Assembly (NCBI RefSeq): GCF_023502325.1
Contig: NZ_JAMFLZ010000011.1
Location: 1 to 64,000, forward strand
Direction of reading: 5' to 3'
DNA: 64,000 bases
Source: Wocania_A spongiicola
Lineage (GTDB): Bacteria; Bacteroidota; Bacteroidia; Flavobacteriales; Flavobacteriaceae
Shown: piece after piece, positions 45,724 to 55,525 of the stretch
How the letters are laid out: the number at the start of each line of letters is the position of its first letter
Position numbering within the stretch: the stretch's first letter is position 1
Position numbers and translations under genes: made by a program
Notes under the pieces: model-generated
Told to the model about the DNA's origin: nothing
Database searches by the model: none
Seen by the model: the letters and a program-made list of their open reading frames with translations, nothing else

Positions 45724-48681
45724 ATGAAAAACCAATTACACTTAATTACAGTACTGTTATTAATGTTTATAGTGCAATTTAGTTTTGCTCAAAACATGAA
45801 AATAACAGGGGTTGTATCTGATGGTTCTGGCCCATTACCAGGAGTAAATGTTATTATTAAGGGGACAAATCAAGGAACCCAAACAGATTTTGATGGTAAT
45901 TACTCTATTCGAACTAGTACAGGAGATATTCTTGTTTTTAGCTTTGTAGGGATGGCTACAGCAGAAATGATTGTGGAAACATCAAATACAATTAATGTTA
46001 CTTTAAAAGAAGACAGCTCTAAACTAGAAGAGGTAGTAGTAGTTGGTTATAGTAAGAAGGAAACGAAGAAACTAACATCAGCTATTGCAACTATTGATAA
46101 AAAGCAAATTGAGAATGTACCAATGGCTACATTTGATCAAATTTTGCAAGGTTCGGCACCGGGACTAACTATTCTTTCTGGAAGCGGACAACCCGGTGAT
46201 GCTGCCAGTGTAAATATAAGAGGGTTTAGTTCCTTTGCTTTGTCCAATTCACCTCTTTTTATTTTAGATGGTCAAGCAATACGAAGATTAGACTTCTCGG
46301 GTATTAATCCTAATGATATAGAATCTGTAAGTGTATTGAAAGATGCAGCTGCTACTCAAATATATGGTTCCAGAGGATCAAATGGGGTTATTGTAATTAC
46401 AACAAAATCTGGAAAACAAGGTAAAGCAACATTGGAATATAGAACATATACTGGTATTTCAATAGCTCCTAGATATAATGATGCTTTACGTCCATTAAGC
46501 TCAAGCCAACTTATTAGTCTTTCGCAAGAAATTGGTATTGGTGGGGTTATAAATGTAGGAGCTACGCCTGAAGAAATTGAGGAATTAGCAGCCTATAGCG
46601 AAGATTGGTTGGATGTATTAACTAGAGACGGTAAAACCAATTCTCATGAAATAAGTATGTCTGGAGGTAACGAAAACACTAAGTTTTTTATATCGGGATC
46701 ATATTTTAGTCAAGAAGGTATAGCATTAAGGTCTAAATTAGATAGATATTCTTTACGTACCAAAATTGACTATTCTAAAAACAGATTTACACTAGGAGCT
46801 AATGTTTTTTTAAGTTATACCTCGGCAGAGGATAGTGAAAACGAAGGTGGCTTTAGTAGAAGTAATCCTTTTTACGCTAGTATTAGAACTCCTGCATATG
46901 ATAGAGCTATAGACCCTATTACTGGCGATTATGCAGCTCCTTTGGATGCATCACAATCATCTGTACAAAATAATTTAGAACGAGTTAATACAAATGATGA
47001 GGACCGAAAAACAAAAACTGTTATGGTTAGTTTGAGCGGGCGCTATGATTTTAATTTTTTAGAAGGACTAAGTTTTAATACGAGTTTAAATATAAGAAAT
47101 AACAGAAGAGACAACCGTACGTATGTTGACCCTAATTCAGTTGACGGTCGTCGAAGACAAGGAGGTCAAGGTTCTTTGAATTTAAGTACTTCAGAGAGAA
47201 CATCATTTACTATAACAAATTCATTACAATATAAATTCAATATAAATGAAGATCATAAATTTAACGCAGGACTTTATCAAGAGTTTGTAAGTGATAATAG
47301 TGATGGATTTGATATAACCACTTATGGTTTAAATCAACTAACTGTAATAGATGGAGCCACAGAAGGTACAGAAACGAATGGTTTTATTCCTGATTTTGGA
47401 GGGTTTAATTCTGTATCAAACTTATCTTCATATTTTGCAACTTTAGATTATTCGTATCTAAATAAATATAATGTTACTGCAGGTATAAGACGAGACGGAT
47501 CTTCTAGTTTTGGTTCAAACTTCGCATTTGGTAACTTTTATTCAATGGGTATTGGATGGTTAATTTCTGAAGAAAACTTTCTGTCATCTGTTAAAGCTAT
47601 AAACCTATTAAAGCTTAGAGTTAGTTATGGTACTGTTGGTAATCAAAATATAAGTGATACAGCAGCACGACCCATTTTTACATCAACTTCTTATAATGGT
47701 TTAGCAGGAATTTCGTCTGGACTTTCTAATCCTGATTTAAAATGGGAAGAAACTGCAAAGACTAATATTGGGTTAGATGCATCATTATTCAAAAACCGCT
47801 TAAAAATCAATCTTGATGTTTATAGTGAAAAAACAACAGATTTACTTCAGAATGTACCCATTTCTAGAACAACAGGATTTAGTTCACAACTTAGAAACGT
47901 TGGAAGTTTAAAGAATGAAGGAATAGAATTGTCTTTTAGTACAATAAACATCGATTCTGAAAAATTTAGATGGGAATCATCTTTAAATATAGCTACAAAT
48001 GAAACAACCATACTTAAATTAAATGATGGAGAAAGTTTCCGCTTAGGTCGTTTTTTAATAGAAGAAGGTGGATCTTATCCTGAGTTCAATTTGGTGAAAC
48101 GGGCTGGGGTAAACTCGGCAAATGGTAGAACTTTATGGTATGATTTAGATGGAAACCTTACGGAAACCTACGATTTAAATAATAGAGTAAATGTAGGTAG
48201 GGCAGCTCCAAAGTATACAGGAGGTTTCTTAAATAGATTTACATCTGGTGGGTTTGAACTTAGTACTTTGTTTAGTTTTTCTCAAGGAAAAAACATATAC
48301 AATGTAGCTCGTACATCTTTGGATAATCCTACCAAAATATCCCGAGGAAGTGTGTCAACCAATGCACTACGTTTTTGGAGACAACCAGGTGATGTTACAG
48401 ATATTCCAGATCCCAGACAAATAAGCAACTATTTTACAGATTCTGGATGGTTAGAAGATGCTTCTTTTATTAAGTTAAGAAATGTGACACTCTCTTATAA
48501 TTTACCTAACAGTGTTTTAGAGAAAATAAACCTTTCAGGGATGAGGCTTTATCTACAAGGACAAAATGTATATACATGGACCACCTTTTCTGGTCTCGAT
48601 CCTGAAAACTCTAGTACTGATTATGTTGCAGACTATCCTTCATTATCAACTTACACCTTTGGGATTGACGTAAAATTTTAA
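45724..48681 (+). CDS. SusC-type TonB-dependent receptor (first pair)
   Basis: 985 residues. Signal peptide (ends SFAQ), carboxypeptidase-like domain (about 27-100, PLPGVNVIIKGTNQGTQTDFDGNYSI), TonB-box-like EEVVVVGYS, plug (about 115-225), barrel to the C-terminal Phe. No STN domain, in contrast to the second SusC at 57634, which agrees with control by the LuxR-type regulator instead of a sigma/FecR pair. Forms a lidded importer with the SusD encoded 19 bases downstream. Confidence 0.95.
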   Translation: MKNQLHLITVLLLMFIVQFSFAQNMKITGVVSDGSGPLPGVNVIIKGTNQGTQTDFDGNYSIRTSTGDILVFSFVGMATAEMIVETSNTINVTLKEDSSKLEEVVVVGYSKKETKKLTSAIATIDKKQIENVPMATFDQILQGSAPGLTILSGSGQPGDAASVNIRGFSSFALSNSPLFILDGQAIRRLDFSGINPNDIESVSVLKDAAATQIYGSRGSNGVIVITTKSGKQGKATLEYRTYTGISIAPRYNDALRPLSSSQLISLSQEIGIGGVINVGATPEEIEELAAYSEDWLDVLTRDGKTNSHEISMSGGNENTKFFISGSYFSQEGIALRSKLDRYSLRTKIDYSKNRFTLGANVFLSYTSAEDSENEGGFSRSNPFYASIRTPAYDRAIDPITGDYAAPLDASQSSVQNNLERVNTNDEDRKTKTVMVSLSGRYDFNFLEGLSFNTSLNIRNNRRDNRTYVDPNSVDGRRRQGGQGSLNLSTSERTSFTITNSLQYKFNINEDHKFNAGLYQEFVSDNSDGFDITTYGLNQLTVIDGATEGTETNGFIPDFGGFNSVSNLSSYFATLDYSYLNKYNVTAGIRRDGSSSFGSNFAFGNFYSMGIGWLISEENFLSSVKAINLLKLRVSYGTVGNQNISDTAARPIFTSTSYNGLAGISSGLSNPDLKWEETAKTNIGLDASLFKNRLKINLDVYSEKTTDLLQNVPISRTTGFSSQLRNVGSLKNEGIELSFSTINIDSEKFRWESSLNIATNETTILKLNDGESFRLGRFLIEEGGSYPEFNLVKRAGVNSANGRTLWYDLDGNLTETYDLNNRVNVGRAAPKYTGGFLNRFTSGGFELSTLFSFSQGKNIYNVARTSLDNPTKISRGSVSTNALRFWRQPGDVTDIPDPRQISNYFTDSGWLEDASFIKLRNVTLSYNLPNSVLEKINLSGMRLYLQGQNVYTWTTFSGLDPENSSTDYVADYPSLSTYTFGIDVKF

Positions 48682-48700
48682 ATTCAAAAAAATTAAGATT

Positions 48701-50131
48701 ATGAAAAAATATAAAAATATCATACTTGGTTTACCTCTTTTATTATTAGCGTCATGTGATGGTAAATTAGATGTTACACAACCAGACGTTATAAGTGCAG
48801 AAGTAGCACTTCGAAATTTAGATGACCTTGAAACGGCATTGTATGGAGCTTACGCAGAATTAAGAGGAAGCGGTCTGTACGGTGAAGCTACATTATGGCT
48901 ACCAGACCTTTTAGCTGATAACTTAAGAATAGGAAACAGTAACGGTGGGGGTAACAGAAGAGAAGCCAACTGGCAATATACATCAGGAACGGACATAGGC
49001 ACCTGGGGCGGTTCATATGAATTAATATTTGATGCCAATACAGTTATCAATAATTCAGATGCATTTGAAGATGGTAGGAAAAAGAATAGAATTGTTGGTC
49101 AAGCTTTGGCACTTAGAGCTCTAGGTCATTTTGAATTATTAAAATATTACGCAGAAGATTATGGTAGAAACTCTACAAAATTAGCTGTACCCATAGTTAC
49201 TTTATTTGAAATAGGTAAGCCTGCACGTAATACAGTTGCAGAAGTATACGATCAGATATTTGATGATTTGCTTTTAGCAAAAAACCTTTTGAATAATGTA
49301 GATAAAGACCCTCAGGAAAATGGACCATTTTATTTTAATGCTCTTGCTGTTAATGCTTTATTGGCAAGAGTTTCTCTATATGCTGGAGAATGGCAAGATG
49401 CAGTAAATTATGCTACAATAGTTATTAACCAAAGTCAATTGGCCAACCCAGTAGATTATGCTTCTATGTGGGCAGAAGATACCGATGGAGAAGTACTTTT
49501 TGCTGTTGCTTTTGCTACAACTGGAGATGGTAGAATTGGATCAGATTTATTAGATAATTCTAATCCAAGTGCACCAAGATCAACTTTCACGCTTAGTAAT
49601 GATATGGCTACTTTATATGATGAAGTAAATGATATACGCTTTAATTCATTTGTACTTATTAACCCATTAAACCCACCAGGAGCTAATGATCAAAACGATG
49701 ATGTGTATTTACCATTTAAATACCCAGGTCGAGGAGGAGAGAGAGGTTTAAATAATGCTAAGGTATTGCGTGTAAGCGAAATGTATTTGATTAGAGCAGA
49801 AGCATATGCTAATATTTCTGGTCAAGATGCTTTAGGATCTGCAGACTTAAATACGCTTAGAGCGAGTAGAATTACTAATTATGTAAATGAAGACCTATCT
49901 GGTCAAGTATTGAAAGATGCTATTCAAGTAGAACGTAGAAAAGAATTGGTTGCAGAAGGACACAGATGGTTTGATTTAAAAAGAATAAATCAGGGTGTAC
50001 AGCGAGGAACAGATTGCAGAGGTTTAACTATAAGTTGCACCCTTGAAGCTGGCAATTTTAGATTCGTATTTCCAATTCCGCAAAGCGAATTAGATGCAAA
50101 TGAAAATATAATACAAAATCCAGGGTATTAA
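48701..50131 (+). CDS. SusD/RagB-type surface binding lipoprotein (first pair)
   Basis: 476 residues; lipobox LASC (Cys19). TPR-like helices in the middle, RAEAYANISGQDALGSADLNTLRA and the C-terminal ERRKELVAEGHRWFDLKR and FPIPQSELDANENIIQNPGY are the hallmark of the family. Binds the ligand at the cell surface and closes the SusC barrel. Same operon as the two following lipoproteins. Confidence 0.95.
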   Translation: MKKYKNIILGLPLLLLASCDGKLDVTQPDVISAEVALRNLDDLETALYGAYAELRGSGLYGEATLWLPDLLADNLRIGNSNGGGNRREANWQYTSGTDIGTWGGSYELIFDANTVINNSDAFEDGRKKNRIVGQALALRALGHFELLKYYAEDYGRNSTKLAVPIVTLFEIGKPARNTVAEVYDQIFDDLLLAKNLLNNVDKDPQENGPFYFNALAVNALLARVSLYAGEWQDAVNYATIVINQSQLANPVDYASMWAEDTDGEVLFAVAFATTGDGRIGSDLLDNSNPSAPRSTFTLSNDMATLYDEVNDIRFNSFVLINPLNPPGANDQNDDVYLPFKYPGRGGERGLNNAKVLRVSEMYLIRAEAYANISGQDALGSADLNTLRASRITNYVNEDLSGQVLKDAIQVERRKELVAEGHRWFDLKRINQGVQRGTDCRGLTISCTLEAGNFRFVFPIPQSELDANENIIQNPGY

Positions 50132-50152
50132 TAAAATTTAATAACTATAAAT

Positions 50153-51205
50153 ATGAAACTATATAAATATATTTTAATTCTAATATTATTCATTTCATGT
50201 GAAACGGACAAAATAGGTCCTTTATTGGATGAAAATACGAATGTCATTTTTTTTAGTGATGCTCTTTTCTATGAAAGTCCTAACGAAGATATTTTTGACG
50301 AAACGGCTTCTACTGTTTCTGTAGGAGAACAAGTAACTAAAAGCATTACTGTTGAGATAGGAGCAGTACTAGCAACGGCTAAAAATACTCAAGTCACTAT
50401 TGGAGGCACAGCTGTAGAAGGTGTAGATTATACTATTGATGGAAGCTTAAACTTTGATTTTCCTGCTGGTGCTTCAGTTCAAAGTATCTCTATTTCATTA
50501 ATTGATAACAATAATTTTGATGACGACCATACCATTGTCTTATCATTGCCTTCAGGTGAAGGATATTCAGAAGACAACAGGCGAGAACTTATTATTAATA
50601 TTATTAATAATGAGGTAAGTTCAGGAACCGTTATTTCATCCATAGAATCTGAAAGTGATGATGCCGAAGAAGGAATCAATGGAAACTCTCCTGGGAATAT
50701 TGATTTGGAAAGCTCTGATATAGAATTTGGTGAAGTAGAAGGTAGCACTAGAGGAACTGAGATTATAGGTTTACGATTTAACAAAATATCCATTCCAAAA
50801 GGAGCTACTATTACTTCAGCAAGTATTCAATTTACTGTTGATGAAGATGTAGATAACCCTGCAGATGTTGTCATGACAATTTTCGGAGAAGCTGTAGATA
50901 ACGCAACCACTTTTACTTCAACCGACTTCGATATATCTAATAGAATACTAACTACTGCTAGTGTAGATTGGAATATACCCGTTTGGGCTACAGTTGGAGA
51001 AGCAGGTGCTAGTCAAAAAACTACAGACATAAAGTCTGTGATTCAAGAAATAGTTAATAGATCGGGGTGGGAATACGATAATAGCCTAAACATTATTTTC
51101 TCACCTACAGCTGCAACACTTGCTAACCCTACTGAATCAGGAAGAGTAGCAGAAGCTGGACCCGGTAGCGATGCTGCAACTATAACTATAGAATGGGAAT
51201 TATAA
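50153..51205 (+). CDS. Surface lipoprotein, SusE/F-like position, with Calx-beta-like and shared C-terminal domain
   Basis: 350 residues; lipobox LFISC (Cys16). The middle (about 50-145) resembles a Calx-beta domain (TQVTIGGTAVEGVDYTIDGS ... FDDDHTIVLSL). The C-terminal 190 residues (SDDAEEG ... IDLESSDIEFGE ... IGLRFNKISIPKGATITSASIQFTVD ... EIVNRSGW) form a beta-sandwich that is repeated in the next gene. By position it is the surface glycan-/ligand-binding partner of SusCD. 21 bases after susD. Confidence 0.82.
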   Translation: MKLYKYILILILFISCETDKIGPLLDENTNVIFFSDALFYESPNEDIFDETASTVSVGEQVTKSITVEIGAVLATAKNTQVTIGGTAVEGVDYTIDGSLNFDFPAGASVQSISISLIDNNNFDDDHTIVLSLPSGEGYSEDNRRELIINIINNEVSSGTVISSIESESDDAEEGINGNSPGNIDLESSDIEFGEVEGSTRGTEIIGLRFNKISIPKGATITSASIQFTVDEDVDNPADVVMTIFGEAVDNATTFTSTDFDISNRILTTASVDWNIPVWATVGEAGASQKTTDIKSVIQEIVNRSGWEYDNSLNIIFSPTAATLANPTESGRVAEAGPGSDAATITIEWEL

Positions 51206-51244
51206 CAATTTTATCATTTGGACAAACAAAACACAAATAAAACA

Positions 51245-52468
51245 ATGAAAATTATGAAAACAATATTAAAAGTAATCACTAAAGGCGGTTCTTTTTATCT
51301 GGGATTGTTGGCATTTATTATAATAAATTCTTGTGATACAAATGATGATGCTAATAGAATTAATGTTACACCACAAGAAAGACCTACAATAATATCAATA
51401 GAGCCAACTCTTGGTAGGTTTGGAGATGAAGTAATCATTACAGGAACAAATTTCGATCCCCAAATTGTTGATAATTCGGTAAAGCTGAATGGTATAACAG
51501 CTTCAATTAAATCAGCAAACCCTACATCAATAGTTATAACTGTTCCGGATGGAGCTAGTACAGGAGCAATTGAGGTTTCTGTAATAAATTTTGATGTTTC
51601 TGGTCCAACTTTTACAGTTTTAGCTCCTTTACCAGTAATGTCAAATATCACTCCTTTAACGGGAGGAGTAAGTGAGACTGTTACAATAACTGGTGAAAAT
51701 TTTGGAGGAAATATTACCGACAATACAGTAAGTTTTAATGGCACAACTGCAGTTATAACAAGTTCATCTACAACTTCTATAACCACAAGTGTACCAGATG
51801 GAGCAACAACAGGACCCATTAGTATAACTGCTCCTGGAGGAACGGTAACGAGTAACGAAGATTTTACAGTACTTACAATAACTACATTGTCGGTTCCTTT
51901 AACCAGTGATGACGACGATGTAGAAGAAGTAGCTGTTAGCTTTGGTGAACCTATTGGTACTATGGACTTAGGCAGTAGTGATTTAGAACTTGGAGAAATC
52001 AGTAGTGGTCAAGGTTTAATGAATATTGGCTTAAGATATAATAATGTAACCATTCCTCAAGGCGCAACAGTTACAGAAGCTTATGTGCAATTTAACGCAG
52101 ACAATACAGGAGCAGATGCTGTCGAGCTAACTATTTATGGCGAAAATGTTGCAAACGCTGCGGCATATACAGGAACTTTAGGAGAATTATCAGCTAAGAC
52201 ATTAACTGTAGCTAATGTAGTTTGGTCTATTCCAGAATGGGTAAATAAAGGCGATAGAGGCGATGCACAAAAAACTGTTAATATAGCGAGTATCATTAAT
52301 GAGATTGTAAATAGAACCGATTGGATGTCTGGTAATAGTATTAACATTATTATGAAACATACAGGTGTAAGTACAGGAGTTTCGAGTTCTTCTGGAGGAC
52401 GAGAAGCAGAAAATTATTCATCATCAAAACCAGATGATGGAGCAGAATTAATTGTTGTATATCAATAA
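51245..52468 (+). CDS. Surface protein with IPT/TIG domains and shared C-terminal domain
   Basis: 407 residues from the ATG at 51245 (an in-frame TTG at 51218 is less likely). A hydrophobic N-terminus ends near INSC, probably lipidated. Two IPT/TIG domains (about 45-215: PTIISIEPTLGRFGDEVIITGTNF and PVMSNITPLTGGVSETVTITGENF) are followed by the same C-terminal beta-sandwich as in the preceding gene (DLGSSDLELGE, IGLRYNNVTIPQGATVTEAYVQF, EIVNRTDW). Last gene before a terminator. Confidence 0.82.
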   Translation: MKIMKTILKVITKGGSFYLGLLAFIIINSCDTNDDANRINVTPQERPTIISIEPTLGRFGDEVIITGTNFDPQIVDNSVKLNGITASIKSANPTSIVITVPDGASTGAIEVSVINFDVSGPTFTVLAPLPVMSNITPLTGGVSETVTITGENFGGNITDNTVSFNGTTAVITSSSTTSITTSVPDGATTGPISITAPGGTVTSNEDFTVLTITTLSVPLTSDDDDVEEVAVSFGEPIGTMDLGSSDLELGEISSGQGLMNIGLRYNNVTIPQGATVTEAYVQFNADNTGADAVELTIYGENVANAAAYTGTLGELSAKTLTVANVVWSIPEWVNKGDRGDAQKTVNIASIINEIVNRTDWMSGNSINIIMKHTGVSTGVSSSSGGREAENYSSSKPDDGAELIVVYQ

Positions 52469-52525
52469 AATAAAATTGAGGGAAATATCATGTTTATTAT
52501 GGTTGTTTATTGAGTTAGTTAAATA

Positions 52526-52561
52526 AAAGCAGTGCTAATTATTTAAAGGACTGCTTTTTTT
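52526..52561 (+). terminator. Terminator after the first SusCD operon
   Basis: AAAGCAGT (52526-52533) / ACTGCTTT (52550-52557) with a 16-base loop and a T-run. It separates the receptor operon from the phosphoesterase genes. Confidence 0.75.
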
Positions 52562-52659
52562 CAGAATATGCTATTAATGGTTATCACTCTGAATAGAGTT
52601 ATAATATCAAAAACGGTAATTAAACAGATATAATTGATTGCAAAAAATAAAATAAGTAA

Positions 52660-53862
52660 ATGAAACCAAGGTTATTAAATTATTGCTTTTTTCTAATTCT
52701 ATCTTTATTGATATGTAGTTGTTTTTCTAAAAAACAAAAGCATATAAATTCGAATAGAATATATACTAAGGCTTTAAACGAAATTGATGGGCCTTATATA
52801 TATGGCAAAAATGATAGTTTGTCAATAATCACCGTTCAAAAGGACAAAGATTCATCATTTTATATTTTTAATACAACCTTAAAAAGAATAAGCGGTCAAC
52901 AATTTACATGTAACGTAAACAATTCAGATAAAGATAGTTTTTCATTTTCACTAATTGATAGTTATAAATTTCCTAAAACGGTTTATAAATCTCCTGAAAA
53001 ACTATTTGTTACTTCAGATATAGAAGGGAATTTCAATGCCTTTTATAGCTTATTGGTTAGCAATAATGTTATGGACGAAAATTATAACTGGGTATTCGGT
53101 AGAGGGCATCTAGTTATTTGTGGAGATATGGTAGATAGAGGTAACAATGCTTGGGCTTGTTTATGGCTATTATATAAGCTAGAACAAGATGCAAAAAAAG
53201 CAGGTGGTATGGTGCATTATATTTTGGGAAATCATGATGTTATGAACATGCACGCTAACTTAAAATATGTAAAAAGGAGATACATAGAACTAGCAAAAAT
53301 ATTATCTGGAAAGGAAGATGAAAAAGAAGCATATAGAGACCTGCTTTCTGATACTAATGAATTAGCAAAATGGATTGCTTCAAAAAACTGTGTTGAAAAA
53401 ATTGGAAACTCATTATATCTGCATGGAGGCATTAGTGAAGATGTAGTAGATGCTAATTTATCGTTAGATAGAATTAATGGAATTGTTAGAAAAAACATTA
53501 GGGTCAATTTAACAAGTAATCCGGGTGAAAACGAACTAGATAATTTAGTGTTTAGTAGGATGGGCCCCTTATGGTATCGAGGACTTGTTACTGATTATAA
53601 TAGTGCGAGAGGGGAATACAGTAAAATAAATCAAAATAGCTTAGATGAAATTTTAAAATTTTTTAGTGTAGATCGGCTAGTAATAGGTCACACCATTGTT
53701 GATGATAAGATTACCAGCGATTTTAATGGTAAAGTGATAAGGGTAGATATTAAACACTCAAATGAAAAATTTACAGGTAAATCTGAGGCATTATTTATTG
53801 AACAGGGTAATTATTTTAGAGTTAATGATAGTGGAGAAAAATTTAAATTATCAATAGAGTAA
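52660..53862 (+). CDS. PPP-type metallophosphoesterase lipoprotein (Shewanella-like)
   Basis: 400 residues; lipid-type signal ending in LLICSC. Motifs: SDIEGNF (119-125), GDMVDRG (155-161), LGNHDVMNMH (189-198), YLHGGI (253-258), and a C-terminal VIGHTIVDDKI. The first motif has Glu122 where GDxHG enzymes have His, so one metal ligand is altered; several bacterial relatives share this form as far as I recall. It dephosphorylates phosphoesters at the cell surface or in the periplasm. The next phosphoesterase gene starts 4 bases downstream. Confidence 0.85.
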   Translation: MKPRLLNYCFFLILSLLICSCFSKKQKHINSNRIYTKALNEIDGPYIYGKNDSLSIITVQKDKDSSFYIFNTTLKRISGQQFTCNVNNSDKDSFSFSLIDSYKFPKTVYKSPEKLFVTSDIEGNFNAFYSLLVSNNVMDENYNWVFGRGHLVICGDMVDRGNNAWACLWLLYKLEQDAKKAGGMVHYILGNHDVMNMHANLKYVKRRYIELAKILSGKEDEKEAYRDLLSDTNELAKWIASKNCVEKIGNSLYLHGGISEDVVDANLSLDRINGIVRKNIRVNLTSNPGENELDNLVFSRMGPLWYRGLVTDYNSARGEYSKINQNSLDEILKFFSVDRLVIGHTIVDDKITSDFNGKVIRVDIKHSNEKFTGKSEALFIEQGNYFRVNDSGEKFKLSIE

Positions 53863-53866
53863 AATT

Positions 53867-55393
53867 ATGAATATTATAAAAAAAATAAAGAACAATCACT
53901 TTGTGTTAATTATAATACTTTTTGTGATTTTTTTGACAAATTGCTCAAAATCTGGCACTAATAGTGAACAAGAAAAAGTTGAAATACCTAAACCTAGTAT
54001 AACCTCTATAAACCCTACAAAAGGAATAGAAGGTACTGCGGTAACAATTACTGGAGCTAATTTTAGTTCAGATATCTCAACAATTAGTGTAAAATTCAAT
54101 AATAAGGTTGCTAATGAGATAACATTTGCATCAAAAAATCAAATTTCTACAAAAGTACCGTTTGGAGCAAAAACAGGACCTGTATCTGTCTCTATAGGCG
54201 CAGAAACAAGCACTAATTCTGTTAACTTTATAGTAGAAGAAGCACCGCTTCCACCTAGCATAACAGCATTAAGTTCAGTGTCAGAGTTAACAGAGGCTAT
54301 CATTACAATTACGGGTACCAATTTTGGCAATAATATTTCAGGTATTTCTGTAAGCTTTAATGATATACAGGCTAACGATATAATATCGGTTTCAGAAACA
54401 GAAATAGTAGTAAAAGTTCCTGTTGGGGCTTCTAATGGACCAGTTAGTGTAACAAAAGGTCTTAATACCGCTATTGGACTAGATTTTACTGTTAAAACTC
54501 CTATAAATTTCAAAATTGCTTTCTTAGCCGATTCAGATATTGGCGTAAATGCAGATGCTGTTTTAAACCTTATAAAAAACGAAGGCTCACAGGTTGTTAT
54601 TCATCCAGGAGATCTTAACTATTCAGAAATTCCACAAGATTTTGAAAATAATATTAATGGTATTTTGGGAGCTGAATTCCCATATTTTTATGGTGTTGGT
54701 AACCATGATGATACGGTTTGGAATGGCACTAATGGTTACCAATCATTTTTAGAAGCAAGGTTTCAAAGACTTGGTATTCCTTGGAAAGGTCAGTTGGGAG
54801 TATTATCCTCCTTTACTTATCAAGGTATTACATTTGTTAGCTCTGCTCCTGATGAATTTGGAATTACCACAACAGTAGCGGGTAATTATATTCGTGATGA
54901 GTTTGATGGTGTTAATGCTATATGGAGAATTGCCTTTTGGCATAAAAACCAACGACTTATGCAAATCGGAGGAAAAGGAAATGAAGCAGGTTGGAATGTT
55001 TATGAAGAATCTCGGAAGGCTGGAGCTATTATTGCTACAGGACATGAACATTCTTATAGTAGAACCCATGAAATGAGTAGTTTTCAAAATCAAACAATTT
55101 CAAGTACCGACAATACGGTTAACTTAATTGTTGATGACCCTTTAACTAGTATTGATGAAGGGCGATCATTTGCTTTTGTTTCTGGAATTGGAGGTAAAAG
55201 CCTTCGAGATGCCGAAAGTGGCTTAGAAAATAACCCTTGGTGGGCAAGTGTGTCTCATACAGGAAATGGTTCACAACATGGAGCTCTTTTTGGAGAATTC
55301 AATTATAATGGAGATACAACTTTAGCTCACTTTTATTTTAAGGATATAGATGGGAAAATTGTTGATGATTTTTTTGTTAGATCAAATGATTAA
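53867..55393 (+). CDS. IPT/TIG-metallophosphoesterase lipoprotein
   Basis: 508 residues; lipobox LTNC (Cys26). Two IPT/TIG domains (about 42-120 and 127-208), then a calcineurin-like phosphatase domain with FLADSDIG, VIHPGDLNY, VGNHDDTVW, AFWHKNQR and ATGHEHSYSRTHEM, so all five metal-binding blocks can be seen. The fold is near to purple-acid/alkaline phosphodiesterases. It shares its TIG domains with the surface protein at 51245, suggesting a common surface scaffold. It is 4 bases after the previous gene. Confidence 0.88.
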   Translation: MNIIKKIKNNHFVLIIILFVIFLTNCSKSGTNSEQEKVEIPKPSITSINPTKGIEGTAVTITGANFSSDISTISVKFNNKVANEITFASKNQISTKVPFGAKTGPVSVSIGAETSTNSVNFIVEEAPLPPSITALSSVSELTEAIITITGTNFGNNISGISVSFNDIQANDIISVSETEIVVKVPVGASNGPVSVTKGLNTAIGLDFTVKTPINFKIAFLADSDIGVNADAVLNLIKNEGSQVVIHPGDLNYSEIPQDFENNINGILGAEFPYFYGVGNHDDTVWNGTNGYQSFLEARFQRLGIPWKGQLGVLSSFTYQGITFVSSAPDEFGITTTVAGNYIRDEFDGVNAIWRIAFWHKNQRLMQIGGKGNEAGWNVYEESRKAGAIIATGHEHSYSRTHEMSSFQNQTISSTDNTVNLIVDDPLTSIDEGRSFAFVSGIGGKSLRDAESGLENNPWWASVSHTGNGSQHGALFGEFNYNGDTTLAHFYFKDIDGKIVDDFFVRSND

Positions 55394-55481
55394 CTTTTAA
55401 GAGATAAAAGAGCTAGCTTATTGAAAAAAACACAAAAATAGATTAACAAGAAATGGTTACTTAGACAATCAAAAACGACAT

Positions 55482-55512
55482 ATATGAATTAATTATATTA
55501 ATTAATTCATAT
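55482..55512. promoter_or_regulatory. Perfect inverted repeat upstream of the ECF sigma gene
   Basis: ATATGAATTAAT (55482-55493) and ATTAATTCATAT (55501-55512) around a seven-base spacer, ending 13 bases before the sigma start codon. Could be an operator or a leader hairpin; no T-run. All A/T but for one base pair. Confidence 0.4.
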
Positions 55513-55525
55513 TATTTTAATTAAT

